From Tissierellales bacterium (lineage in GTDB: Bacteria; Bacillota; Clostridia; Tissierellales; Sedimentibacteraceae), in contig JAHDQO010000019.1 of assembly GCA_018433765.1 (NCBI GenBank), positions 1-64,000 on the forward strand: 64,000 nt of DNA. The letters run 5' to 3'. The first letter of the stretch is position 1, and the number at the start of each line of letters is the position of its first letter. The notes under the pieces are model-generated. The model ran no database searches and was not told the DNA's origin. It saw only the letters and a list, made by a program, of their open reading frames with translations. The position numbers and the translations under genes are program-made. Shown piece by piece: positions 35,841-44,626 of this stretch.

Positions 35841-35864
35841 CTTTCTTTTGAAAGTGTTTTTTTT
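35841..35864 (+). terminator. Intrinsic terminator after the unknown operon
   Basis: CTTTC-TTTT-GAAAG followed by TG and eight T. A longer pairing AAACACTT (35801-35808) with AAGTGTTT (35852-35859) would enclose it. Confidence 0.65.
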
Positions 35865-35934
35865 ATTAAAATTATTAAGTAATAAAAGTATTCAAATATT
35901 CATGTTAGGATATACTAATCCTGAGGTGATTCAT

Positions 35935-36939
35935 TTGCATAGAAAACAAATAAAATATACTAAATTATATAAAATACTATTTATAATATTAACAATTTTC
36001 TTATTATCTTCTTGTCAGCAAAAAGAAGATGAAGAACAGCAAAATAGTGATAGAGAAATAATTCCACAAGAATTAGCATCTATCGGCAAAAATACAGAAG
36101 ATGTTATTGAAGAAATAGAAAAATTACAGATTATTATAGAAAAGCCAGAAAAGTTGGAAGAATATAAGGATAGTCAACAAGAAAAAGATGATAAACAACA
36201 AGGTGAGCAGGAAAAGCAGCAGGGCGAACAAGATAAGCAACAGAGCGGTGAAGAGCAACAGCAAGGCGAACAAGATAAGCAGCAGAGCGGTGAAGAACAA
36301 CAGCAAGACGAGCAAGATAAGCAGCAAGGTGAAAAAGATCAAGATGATAAAGAAGAAGGCGAAGAAAAAAATAATCAAGATAAAGAAAAAGAGGAAACAA
36401 TTGATGATGAAGTAAATAAAATATGGGAGACAATAGAAAATAAAGTAAAAGAAATTCATATAGAATGGAATAATTTTGAGGTTAAGTCAACAGAAAATGG
36501 TATTAATCAAGATGAAATAAGTAAGTTTGAAGAAAGTCTAAATGAACTTACTATTGCTGCTAATGATAAAAACGATATGCAGTCTTTAATTATGGCAAAT
36601 GAAGTAATCTTTGCAACCTCTAGATTTTTAAATTATTACAAAGGAAATATTGACAGCGAAATGTACAAAATCAAATACTATGTAAGAATGTCTCTTATAC
36701 ATGGACAATTAGGGGAATGGGAAAAGACAGAAAATGATCTAGCAGAAACACAATCTATTCTAGAATTACTTCGTCAGAAAATTAAAATTGAAGAAGAAGA
36801 TAAAGAATTATTAGAAAAATTAAATCTTTCTCTAAAAGATATGGAAAATGTAACAAAACACGAAAATAAAGAACTACTTAAAATTAAAAGAGATATAGTT
36901 CTTGATAATCTCAATAAGCTAGATGAAGCTGCTAATTAG
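35935..36939 (+). CDS. Lipoprotein with Gln/Glu/Lys-rich tandem repeats
   Basis: 334 residues. The N-terminal signal ends in lipobox LSSC, so the mature protein is lipid-anchored outside. Residues about 85-145 are low-complexity repeats built from units like EQDKQQSGEEQQQG. The C-terminal 190 residues are helical (TPR-like spacing, e.g. LIHGQLGEWEKTENDLAET). I use the TTG start at 35935 because GAGGTGATTCA lies just before it. The 3' end overlaps the converging endolysin gene by 8 bases. No named family. Confidence 0.8.
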   Translation: MHRKQIKYTKLYKILFIILTIFLLSSCQQKEDEEQQNSDREIIPQELASIGKNTEDVIEEIEKLQIIIEKPEKLEEYKDSQQEKDDKQQGEQEKQQGEQDKQQSGEEQQQGEQDKQQSGEEQQQDEQDKQQGEKDQDDKEEGEEKNNQDKEKEETIDDEVNKIWETIENKVKEIHIEWNNFEVKSTENGINQDEISKFEESLNELTIAANDKNDMQSLIMANEVIFATSRFLNYYKGNIDSEMYKIKYYVRMSLIHGQLGEWEKTENDLAETQSILELLRQKIKIEEEDKELLEKLNLSLKDMENVTKHENKELLKIKRDIVLDNLNKLDEAAN

Positions 36940-37507
36940 TGCTAACCCTATCTAATAAAGCAAATAATTCACCTCTAGTAATTGGGTCATCAAATCGTCT
37001 TTCGTAGATTGTAATTCCTTTTCTATTCAAATTAATAAAATGCTTTTCGGCCCAGTGTTCTTTCAAAAGTAATGACTCTGGGTCTACTGCTTTGATGTAT
37101 TTTCCACTTATGTCTTTTTTCCAATAATCTTTATCGTCAAATTTACAGGTCTTAATTTCCAAATGAAGATGTGGACCTGTACTAATTCCTGTACTGCCCA
37201 TGTATCCAATAATATTTCCAACCTTTATTTTCTGTCCCACTGATACAGTTGTTTTCTGCATATGTAAATATCTTGCAGTATATTTTTCACACTCTAATAT
37301 TATATAATTACCAGCAGTCGAACTGTTTAATCTCACAGATTTAATAATGCCATCATCTACAGCATAAAGCTCATCTCCCTCTACCCCCGGAGTTAACGCT
37401 CCTATGTCTAGTCCATTATGAAAACTATCATTTATATAGTCTTTATCGTAACCAAATTTTACAGTAATTCTTTCGCTATTACATGGATTATGCCTAAATC
37501 TAATCAT
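36932..37507 (-). CDS. M23 peptidase endolysin of the tail locus
   Basis: A 191-residue LytM/M23 metallopeptidase. The zinc ligands are intact (FHNGLDIG and HLHLEIK), and KVGNIIGYMGSTGISTGPHLH is canonical. There is no signal peptide, so release would need a holin. The C-terminal DDPITRGELFALLDRV resembles the core of an SLH or wall-binding repeat. Last gene of the lysis group; its ATG overlaps the stop of the small membrane gene. Confidence 0.88.
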   Translation of the reverse strand: MIRFRHNPCNSERITVKFGYDKDYINDSFHNGLDIGALTPGVEGDELYAVDDGIIKSVRLNSSTAGNYIILECEKYTARYLHMQKTTVSVGQKIKVGNIIGYMGSTGISTGPHLHLEIKTCKFDDKDYWKKDISGKYIKAVDPESLLLKEHWAEKHFINLNRKGITIYERRFDDPITRGELFALLDRVSTN

Positions 37508-37655
37508 TTGATGACTTTCCCTTTCCTGTTATAAAACCCGCTAATGCTCCTACAGCACCTGTAACTATTTCAGTCTGCTTTGTATAAGTTCCTATTATTA
37601 ATGCTGTACCTATAGCTATTATAGCTATCGTATTGTTATCAAATTTATCAAACAT
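37500..37655 (-). CDS. Small membrane protein, holin-like
   Basis: 51 residues: MFDKFDNNTIAIIAIGTALI, a second hydrophobic stretch (VTGAVGALAGFITG) and a polar tail. An AGGAGT site precedes the ATG at 37655. Position between XhlA-like and endolysin genes suggests a holin or holin partner. Too short and general for a firm call. Confidence 0.65.
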   Translation of the reverse strand: MFDKFDNNTIAIIAIGTALIIGTYTKQTEIVTGAVGALAGFITGKGKSSND

Positions 37656-37671
37656 ACTATTACTCCTATTA

Positions 37672-37986
37672 TTATTTTAAAAAATAATAGCCGACCAAGC
37701 CGGCTATTAAATATTTTATTATTTTTTTGATAATATCTGTTATTATTTCACGTCTAGTCAACCTTATGTCTTTAGTTTCATTTTCTTCGGCTTTTATTCT
37801 AATTTCTAAAAGCTCTATTTGTTTTTGTGATACATGTTTATAATCATTCATTACCTCTTTTAGATCATTCACAGCCTTTGTATTTTCTTTTAAACTTTCA
37901 CTCAACCCATCCATGTTCTTTTCTATATTGTCAAGACGTGTTTCTGCTTTAGCTACCCTTTCCCTTATGTTTTGTAATTCACTCAT
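37672..37986 (-). CDS. xhlA: XhlA-like hemolysin/holin accessory protein
   Basis: 104 residues: a coiled coil (AETRLDNIEKNMDGLSESLKENTKAVNDL) then one C-terminal membrane segment (IIKYLIAGLVGYYFL). This is the layout of PBSX XhlA, which acts with a holin in lysis. It follows a 200-base gap with a terminator, so the lysis genes may have their own promoter. Confidence 0.82.
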   Translation of the reverse strand: MSELQNIRERVAKAETRLDNIEKNMDGLSESLKENTKAVNDLKEVMNDYKHVSQKQIELLEIRIKAEENETKDIRLTRREIITDIIKKIIKYLIAGLVGYYFLK

Positions 37987-38117
37987 GTATATGTTCCCCT
38001 TTCGATGATTAGATTGATTTATCTATATATATTTTAAATTTTAAATCTTTAATATTAATTATAACTTTGCTAAATTAAAGTAATTTATTAACCACTTAAA
38101 AACACGTAATAACATAG

Positions 38118-38154
38118 AAAAAATGCTTTCACCTAAAATATCGGAGTAAAAGCA
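38118..38154 (-). terminator. Terminator between the CmpB-like gene and the lysis genes
   Basis: TGCTTTTAC and GTGAAAGCA pair over 9 bp (one G-U) around a 13-base loop and are followed by six T on the minus strand. It would separate tail and lysis transcripts. Confidence 0.7.
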
Positions 38155-38188
38155 CTTTAAATTTTTCGTTAAGGAATATCGCTATAAG

Positions 38189-38632
38189 TCATAATTTGAA
38201 CTTTAGCAGTTCTTTATAGACTTGAATAATTGATGGTGGCTTATGTTCTTTGAATAATATATGTCTCAAATAGTCATCTAGCCATATGATTAACGGACTA
38301 AATATAAAGAACCATATTAAAGCAAAACGTAGGCAAATCTGCCCATGTAAGTTACACAGCATATCGCTGTAATCCCATACATTTAAACCTAATCTTTTAT
38401 TGACTATACATCCTGTTATATATTCAAGAGCTAATATTACAATTGTTATAATTAACGCCTGTTTTTTTACACTTAATTTGGATGTTTTTTCATTTAATAA
38501 TCCGCCTATTAAGAATGATAATCCACCTACTATAGCCATACTGTAATGACTTGAACCATCATATAATATCTCAATTAAATAATATGCAGAACCACCAATT
38601 ATAAAAATTATTAAATTTTTTAATATTTTCAC
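38189..38632 (-). CDS. CmpB-type 'putative ABC transporter permease' membrane protein
   Basis: 147 residues, four or five membrane segments, with the family pattern ALEYITGCIVNK, NVWDYSDM, LHGQICLRFALIWFFIFSPL and LDDYLRHILF. Although named as a permease, this short family is common beside phage lysis genes in Clostridia and may help lysis. It sits where tail-fibre genes would normally be in a contractile tail module. Confidence 0.78.
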   Translation of the reverse strand: MKILKNLIIFIIGGSAYYLIEILYDGSSHYSMAIVGGLSFLIGGLLNEKTSKLSVKKQALIITIVILALEYITGCIVNKRLGLNVWDYSDMLCNLHGQICLRFALIWFFIFSPLIIWLDDYLRHILFKEHKPPSIIQVYKELLKFKL

Positions 38633-38778
38633 TATCTACCACATTCCTTTAACCATTTGCATTTTAAATATTATATTGAATTTTGAATTATTTATTATTA
38701 TACTCAGTTATTATCTAATCTATGTTTATTTATTTATTATTTGTATTTTATCTTATAAATATAAACTAATATTCAAAA

Positions 38779-39333
38779 TTACACTACTTCTTCGTAAGTT
38801 TCAAATTCATCCCAAGTTAGATTGAGATTATCCCACTCATCCCATGTTTTATTGTAAGTATCAAATTGATTCCAAGTTAAGTAAACATAGTCAAACTCAT
38901 AATCTAAATGAGCAGGCTTAATTTCTTCAATAGCTTCCTTCAAATCGTCCATATTCTTAGGAATTCCCATAGTTCCAACAAACTTAATAGTAAATGTGTA
39001 GTTTGAGTTGTCTTCTATTACTTCAACTTTTCCATTCGAATAACTTTCTGCTACATTTTTAATTAAGTTTACAGTTATTGTACCCATACCTCTAAGTTTT
39101 GATATTATTCTGCTTCTTCTTTGATCTTCAGGTTTTCCAGAATAGCTTTCTAAATTTAACTCTTCTTCCCATTTATCTAAACCCCAAGTAGCAGTAGGTA
39201 CAAAAAACTGATTTAGAACTTCATCTATGCCTTTTTTAAATTCTTCTACTTCAGGACTCACAGCGTCTAAATATGAATTAAATACTCTTGAGGTTTCATA
39301 ATACTTTGGACAGTTTGAAAGCATATCATTCAT
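38779..39333 (-). CDS. YmfQ/DUF2313-type tail protein (baseplate)
   Basis: 184 residues with MLSNCPKYYETSRVFNSYLDAVSPEVEEF and DKWEEELNL, then DYEFDYVYLTWNQFDTYNKTWDEWDNLNL, typical of YmfQ/XkdU baseplate wedge proteins (P2 gpI-like). It overlaps the baseplate J gene by 8 bases. Last structural gene of the contractile module. Confidence 0.85.
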   Translation of the reverse strand: MNDMLSNCPKYYETSRVFNSYLDAVSPEVEEFKKGIDEVLNQFFVPTATWGLDKWEEELNLESYSGKPEDQRRSRIISKLRGMGTITVNLIKNVAESYSNGKVEVIEDNSNYTFTIKFVGTMGIPKNMDDLKEAIEEIKPAHLDYEFDYVYLTWNQFDTYNKTWDEWDNLNLTWDEFETYEEVV

Positions 39334-40438
39334 TTAAAGTCACCGTCCCTTTAACCGCCACTTGTCCATTATTTAAAATGATATTTCCTGTTTCATTATT
39401 TATAAGTAAATTACTATAATCTGTAATACCATTAGTATCTAAAAGCAAAGTTCCTAAAAGCGAATAACGTACCTTTGTATCATCAGAAAACGCAATATTC
39501 TTCAAATGATTTGTCAATACTGTTTCAAAGTCTTTTTGAACCTCTGATAATGTTCTACTGCCGTCAAGTACAACTTTTGCTGTAATATTAATATCAATAG
39601 ATTCAGCAGGTACCACTGTAACAGATGCACCTATAGGAGCTTTACCTACTTTGGTTTCATCATTAGGTTTTAAATATTCTTGTACTTTATTTACAATATT
39701 GGGATTTGCAGGCTGCATACTATCATCTAACAAAATAACTTTTACAGTACCTGCTCCATTCCATAAAGGTACTATTTGAGCATTTCCTACTCCTTCAACT
39801 TCCATAGTCCAATTGTAATAATCCGCTTGATTACCAGATGTACTTGGTAACTGCACTTTATTAAAATATCTTCTAAGCAGGCTTTCATCAGTTTCTATCT
39901 CTTTACCTCCCGATGCTGCTGATTCATTTGTTATTGATACTATTCCATTTATTGGAGTAACCATTAAATTAACTGCACCAGCAGGTACATTACCTATACT
40001 TCCGGGGTCAACAGCTTCAATATCAACAAATGCTCTCCCTTCATTAGAAATTACTGCATTTGACAGTGTTTTAAATTCTACTGATTGAGTATCTGCTATT
40101 TCATCAATTGTAGTGCTGATTATTGTACCTGCTGGTATAAGAGTACCTGTTTTTCCTGTAAATTTTTCTTTACATACTGCTTTTTTTGCTTCTCCCCTTT
40201 TAAGTCCATGTTCTTCACATCTTAAATCTAAATATCTTCCAAATGACGTTGAAGCAAAACCTCTTTTTAAATATTCATTCATATCTTTTTTCATCTGCGC
40301 TATTTCATATGCAACTGGTGCTAATGCATCCCATATATAACTGCCTTCTGTTTTGTCTATGTCATCGGAAATTCTTTTTAGCATCCTCTGCATAATATTT
40401 TCTTCTGTCTCTTGTTTAAGGTATTCTGGTAGTTCCAA
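39326..40438 (-). CDS. xkdT: Baseplate J-like protein (XkdT)
   Basis: 370 residues matching the baseplate wedge protein J/gp47 family: N-terminal MELPEYLKQETEENIMQRML, SFGRYLDLRCEEHGLKR, FTGKTGTLIPAGTII, and ESLLRRYFNKVQLPSTSGN. Essential for assembly of contractile tails. It is absent from siphophage tails, which helps separate the two modules. Confidence 0.93.
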   Translation of the reverse strand: MELPEYLKQETEENIMQRMLKRISDDIDKTEGSYIWDALAPVAYEIAQMKKDMNEYLKRGFASTSFGRYLDLRCEEHGLKRGEAKKAVCKEKFTGKTGTLIPAGTIISTTIDEIADTQSVEFKTLSNAVISNEGRAFVDIEAVDPGSIGNVPAGAVNLMVTPINGIVSITNESAASGGKEIETDESLLRRYFNKVQLPSTSGNQADYYNWTMEVEGVGNAQIVPLWNGAGTVKVILLDDSMQPANPNIVNKVQEYLKPNDETKVGKAPIGASVTVVPAESIDINITAKVVLDGSRTLSEVQKDFETVLTNHLKNIAFSDDTKVRYSLLGTLLLDTNGITDYSNLLINNETGNIILNNGQVAVKGTVTLNE

Positions 40439-40463
40439 TTACTCACACCTCCCCATTTTTTTA

Positions 40464-40507
40464 GTTGATAGTTGATAGTTGATAGTTGCTTTACTAACGT
40501 AAAGCTT
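40464..40507. repeat. Short dispersed repeat between xkdS and xkdT
   Basis: Three direct copies of GTTGATA(G)TT followed by TTTACTAACGTAAAGCTT. The same arrangement occurs at 17154-17198. It fills the otherwise unusual 112-base gap in a tightly packed operon. Confidence 0.5.
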
Positions 40508-40550
40508 CATTAACTTTTCACTTTTATCTTTTATTTTATCTTAGTAAGTC

Positions 40551-41015
40551 TTATTTACTAACTGTTAGTTTACTTTTCAATATGCTTGTCTCTCCTAGAG
40601 TTGTAGTAACTTCAAAGGTATAGTATACAGAATCTTTGTCCCATTTATATGTAAAATTATCAATACTTTTGGTATAACTGTTAATCATTAATGATTCTGT
40701 TACCATCCTCTTTATTTCACTTTCGATTGCCTTATTAGTATAGTCTTTACCTATCAATACATCTAATTCATTTCCATAATTTCTTGAATATATTACATGT
40801 CTGTACCTTGGAGTTTGCAGTGTTTTGTAGCACCACTCGATATATGAATCTAACTCATTTAACTTTTTCATTTGCCCTATTGGAGATATTATAAAATCAC
40901 CTTTATCAAAATCAAATTTCCAAGAACGACCATAAGGTCTATTATTGTTTAATGTGTTTTTTGTATTAACATTTACTTCTTCATACAAATTTTCTACAGG
41001 AAGTAAGTTGTTCAT
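40551..41015 (-). CDS. xkdS: DUF2634 tail protein (XkdS, gp25/lysozyme-like baseplate)
   Basis: 154 residues with PYGRSWKFDFDKGDFI, LDSYIEWCYKTLQTPRYRHVIYSRNYGNEL and MVTESLMINSY, the DUF2634 pattern. Related in role to T4 gp25. It shares one base with the xkdR stop/start, so translation is coupled. Confidence 0.88.
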   Translation of the reverse strand: MNNLLPVENLYEEVNVNTKNTLNNNRPYGRSWKFDFDKGDFIISPIGQMKKLNELDSYIEWCYKTLQTPRYRHVIYSRNYGNELDVLIGKDYTNKAIESEIKRMVTESLMINSYTKSIDNFTYKWDKDSVYYTFEVTTTLGETSILKSKLTVSK

Positions 41016-41383
41016 TATTTATTCACCACCCTTGCAATAACTACAAAATCTCTTCCTCCGTTAACTGGAAGTGAAAGGACTCTGTCTCCTGCTGCTAATG
41101 GTTTCAACTGCTGAGGTGTTACTATTTTATGATTATGAATACCATTACCTGTATATTGGCTGTGACTTCCGCTATTCTCCTCAGCATTAGTAAAAAAGTC
41201 ACTTTTCATATTTAAATAATCAGCTATGAAATAATCTTGTATTTCGTATTTAAAATTATCCAGCTTAAGTCCTGTATTTGTTATCGTTCCTAATTCTGGA
41301 GAAACGGAAATAGTTGATGCGTTGACATATTTTTTTGTACGGTTATCAAATAGTCTTACTAGTTCTTTATAAGGATTAGACAT
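41015..41383 (-). CDS. xkdR: DUF2577 tail protein (XkdR)
   Basis: 122 residues, MSNPYKELVRLFDNRTK then LDNFKYEIQDYFIADYLN and LKPLAAGDRVLSLPVNGGRDFVVIARV. This is the DUF2577 profile in PBSX-like tail operons, likely a baseplate hub part with an OB-like domain. Overlaps xkdQ by 8 bases. Confidence 0.87.
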   Translation of the reverse strand: MSNPYKELVRLFDNRTKKYVNASTISVSPELGTITNTGLKLDNFKYEIQDYFIADYLNMKSDFFTNAEENSGSHSQYTGNGIHNHKIVTPQQLKPLAAGDRVLSLPVNGGRDFVVIARVVNK

Positions 41384-42323
41384 AATACTTATTCTTCACC
41401 ACCTCTAGCGGGGTCATTTCCATGCTCATATGACCGGGGTATCCTAACTCATGATCAATACTTGTAATTATCAATTCTCTATTGTCAAATTTTACTTTGT
41501 CACCTACTCCTACAGTAACAATATCAATACCTGTATAAGAATAAGTTTCTACAGGACTCGATAATAATTTTTCTCCTGCCTTTTTAGCTTGAGCTGTGTT
41601 TTCAGTCTTACTGCTGCTGTATATTTTTTGTACAGTTCCATATTTTTGCGTGTCTTTTTCAACTACAGCTAATACAGGTGATAACTTATTGTCACTATCA
41701 GTATTGCCAAGCACTTTAACTTTTGTTACTACTCCTTGCATAGTTTTATTTTTTTCTCCACTTTCTAAGTTTTGTAAAGTTAATATATTTTCATTGCAAC
41801 CTATAGCCTTAAGTTCAAGCTTTCCAAATCTCATAGTAGGCAAATACATTTGTCCACCTTTTTCTACTGTTTCTTTTAATGAATCTTGAATCATTATGTA
41901 TAAGTTTCTACCCCCTCTAAACAGCTGCTTAGAAAGTTTAACTTTCGTATTATCTATACTGCCGCATGGAATATTCCAGTCATTTACTATTATTTTTATT
42001 ATGCTGTCAGCAGTAATTCCTGATGAAAATAAATATTCATCCTCACTTTCAGCTAAATATTTTATTCGGTCATAAGCCGTTACATCTATAGGTTTAGTAC
42101 CTTTTAAATCGCAATTCAAATCCCATATTATTCCATCAAACAAAGTAATATTGTCATATTTTAATGAAATCGGCATGATAGTATCAATTTTTGGTAGTCC
42201 TGATATATTAACAATACTGCATTTAAATTTTACTGCTATATCATCTACTGCATCTGATAAAGTCATACTTTTACAGGTTTGTGAAATATCATATTTATTA
42301 TCCAATATAACTTGATAACTCAT
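41376..42323 (-). CDS. xkdQ: XkdQ/YqbQ-like baseplate hub protein
   Basis: 315 residues, matching XkdQ: MSYQVILDNKYDISQTCKSM, DCKLKGTKPIDVTAYDRIKYLAES-like region, and C-terminal GDKVKFDNRELIITSIDHEL. Similar in fold to phage late control protein D (gp27-like). It overlaps xkdP by 4 bases (ATGA). Confidence 0.87.
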   Translation of the reverse strand: MSYQVILDNKYDISQTCKSMTLSDAVDDIAVKFKCSIVNISGLPKIDTIMPISLKYDNITLFDGIIWDLNCDLKGTKPIDVTAYDRIKYLAESEDEYLFSSGITADSIIKIIVNDWNIPCGSIDNTKVKLSKQLFRGGRNLYIMIQDSLKETVEKGGQMYLPTMRFGKLELKAIGCNENILTLQNLESGEKNKTMQGVVTKVKVLGNTDSDNKLSPVLAVVEKDTQKYGTVQKIYSSSKTENTAQAKKAGEKLLSSPVETYSYTGIDIVTVGVGDKVKFDNRELIITSIDHELGYPGHMSMEMTPLEVVKNKYYV

Positions 42324-42970
42324 GCAGGCATCACCAACCGCTGTCCAGCATATATTAAGTTTGGATTTTTACCTATCGTTTTAGTGTTATTGTTATAAAT
42401 GTCTTTCCATCGGCTTCCGCTTCCTAACATGATTTTTGCTATTTTCCAAAGAGAATCTCCCTGCTTTACTACATAAACTTTAGGAATTGGTTTTGTATCA
42501 GGTCTTTTGTATTGATTTGAATTAGAGTTAACAGCATCGAAGCTTAAATTACTTACTTTTATTTCCTGCCATGATCTAAATGACACATTGTAGTATATAT
42601 CTCCTGTTTCTCCACCTTTTATCGTATAGTCTAAATTAGGCATTATAACTAAAGTATTAACCGGTGACTGCGTAATAATTAATCTAAGAGGAGCTCCTGC
42701 TTTCCTCCAACTGTCTAGTTTGAATACAGCTTGTATAGGATTTGGTATATCAAAATATTGACAGAATGTATCGTATTTGGCAGGTAAAAAAGAAGAGAAG
42801 GAAATGTTCCCTCTCTTCTCTCCTAAAGGCAAATCTATTTCACCTATTTTAATTATATCTATTGTTTCAATCTTTTTTTCATTTTGTACCTGTATTTCCT
42901 CCGGATTAACCGGAAAATGAAACACCTCATTTGTCTGGGTGTTCGTCAGAAAGAAGTCCATATTTATCAC
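42320..42970 (-). CDS. xkdP: LysM tail protein (XkdP)
   Basis: 216 residues. The N-terminal part is the XkdP tail domain (PVNPEEIQVQNEKKIETIDI, GNISFSSFLPAKYD). The last 50 residues are a LysM domain (VYVVKQGDSLWKIAKIMLG, WKDIYNNNTKTIG, NLIYAGQRLVMP). Equivalent to T4 gp53, which links hub and wedge. Start at 42970 follows GGAAGTG. Confidence 0.9.
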   Translation of the reverse strand: MINMDFFLTNTQTNEVFHFPVNPEEIQVQNEKKIETIDIIKIGEIDLPLGEKRGNISFSSFLPAKYDTFCQYFDIPNPIQAVFKLDSWRKAGAPLRLIITQSPVNTLVIMPNLDYTIKGGETGDIYYNVSFRSWQEIKVSNLSFDAVNSNSNQYKRPDTKPIPKVYVVKQGDSLWKIAKIMLGSGSRWKDIYNNNTKTIGKNPNLIYAGQRLVMPA

Positions 42971-42997
42971 TTCCTTATATAATATATTTTTGCTAAG

Positions 42998-44626
42998 TTA
43001 ACAAATTTGGTATACAGCCTTGTTTTCCATTGCTTCATATACTGCTCTGCCTATTTTATAAATTAAATTTTCTTCATCTAATTCATTGGTATTCATGTTT
43101 AAGGTTACCCCATTAACATTAACAGTACCTAATCCACCTGAACCTGCACGAATATATTTAGAATCCACTGTTTCATAAGATTTTACTTTATTCTTAGACT
43201 CTTCATCTTTTTCTTTTCTTTTTCTAAATAAGTTCACACCTAAACCAGCTAACTTTTTACCAATAAACCCACCTGCAATACTTCCAACAGCACCACCTAT
43301 AGCAGTACCTACAACAGGCACTATAGCAGAACCTATGGCAGCTCCTGCTTTACCTCCAATGGCAGCTCCTGCCATGCTACCTGCTTCTTCTGCTGAAGTT
43401 TTTACTTTATCATCAGAAGTAGCAATATTTGCGGCAGACACAGCTAGATTTAGCGGACCGCTAATTTTCTTGAATCCTTTCGACACTTTACCAAAAAGTT
43501 TAGAATCTTTAAATTTGTTAAAACCTTTTGATAATTTACTTACAGTTTTACTATCTTTAACTTTACTAAATCCAGCTGATACTATTTTTCCTGCTTTACT
43601 GTCTTTAATTTTACTAGCTAACTCAGGGATTTTTCCTGCTATATTTGTTCGTGCTGATTTAACTTTGCCAATTCCATCCATCATTTTACCTACAGATTTA
43701 CTATCTTTAATTTTATCATATCCTTTTGAAACTATTGCTACAGGTTTACTACCTTTAATTTTGTTATATCCTTTTGAAAATATATCTCCAGCTTTACTTC
43801 CCTTAATTTTACTATATCCTTTTGAAACTTTTTCTGTAACCTTTTCCATTGCTTTAGAATTATTAATTTTTATAAACCATTTTTTATTTTTAAATATAGA
43901 TCTGTCAGTAACGTTATTCGTTTTTATATCTTTATATGCAGTGTTAATTTCTTTTAAGTTACCATTAATACTCTTTATTTTATCAGCAAATTTTACAAAT
44001 GGACTAATATTGAATGTATCTTCTGACAATTTATTTTTCTTAATTTCAATAGAACTATCGGTTGTTTTTGATAATTTTGTACTAAAATTAATATGTTTTC
44101 CTTTATCAAATGCATTTTCTGAAAGTTTATTTTCTTTTCCTTTAAGGAAACTACCTCCAGTTTTTGCAAGTTTTATAATAGGACTAACATAAAAATCTCT
44201 TTTACTAGGTATATCTTTTGATAATTTATTTCTCTTCTCTTCAAGAGAATTACTTTTGATTTTTTCAAATTCAATAATAGGTTTAATATATAAATCTTTT
44301 TTACTAAACATATTTTTTAATATTTTATTTCCTTCAAAAGCATCTAATGTTTTATCAGCAATTTTTTCTGAATTAATAGAGTCTAAAAGCGACTCATAAA
44401 AAGTTTGCCCAGCCATATATCCAGCTTTTTTAAATATAGCAGAATCAAGATTTTTTACAATTTTTTTATCATTATTTGAGGTGAGCTTGTCATTTCCCAG
44501 ACCTTTTGCAATTTTATCTGCTCTATTCATAGAACGAGTAAAGCTCTTTTCAAATTTATTTACACTTTTAATTGCCTTTTTTTCATCAACATCAATGATT
44601 ACATCATATGCCTTATTATCTGACAT
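42998..44626 (-). CDS. Contractile-tail tape measure protein, repeat-rich
   Basis: 542 residues. The start (KAIKSVNKFEKSFTRSMNRADKIA) is typical of tape measures. Two repeat series follow: about 33-residue units with PII..K and KxNKLS at 110-205, and 16-17-residue units SKG(Y/F)xK(I/F)KxSK at 267-388. Residues 416-464 are Gly/Ala-rich and hydrophobic, a likely membrane-inserting part. At the family's 1.5 angstrom per residue the tail would be about 80 nm. The start overlaps the end of the frameshifted chaperone. Confidence 0.82.
   Translation of the reverse strand: MSDNKAYDVIIDVDEKKAIKSVNKFEKSFTRSMNRADKIAKGLGNDKLTSNNDKKIVKNLDSAIFKKAGYMAGQTFYESLLDSINSEKIADKTLDAFEGNKILKNMFSKKDLYIKPIIEFEKIKSNSLEEKRNKLSKDIPSKRDFYVSPIIKLAKTGGSFLKGKENKLSENAFDKGKHINFSTKLSKTTDSSIEIKKNKLSEDTFNISPFVKFADKIKSINGNLKEINTAYKDIKTNNVTDRSIFKNKKWFIKINNSKAMEKVTEKVSKGYSKIKGSKAGDIFSKGYNKIKGSKPVAIVSKGYDKIKDSKSVGKMMDGIGKVKSARTNIAGKIPELASKIKDSKAGKIVSAGFSKVKDSKTVSKLSKGFNKFKDSKLFGKVSKGFKKISGPLNLAVSAANIATSDDKVKTSAEEAGSMAGAAIGGKAGAAIGSAIVPVVGTAIGGAVGSIAGGFIGKKLAGLGVNLFRKRKEKDEESKNKVKSYETVDSKYIRAGSGGLGTVNVNGVTLNMNTNELDEENLIYKIGRAVYEAMENKAVYQIC

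Noticed and set aside
36180-36340. CRISPR-like array
   Set aside because: The repeats are in-frame, contiguous codons for Gln/Glu/Lys, without spacers.
36124-36459. Long minus-strand frames opposite the lipoprotein repeats
   Set aside because: They arise from the CAA/GAA-rich repeats of the plus-strand gene and have no ribosome binding site or family.
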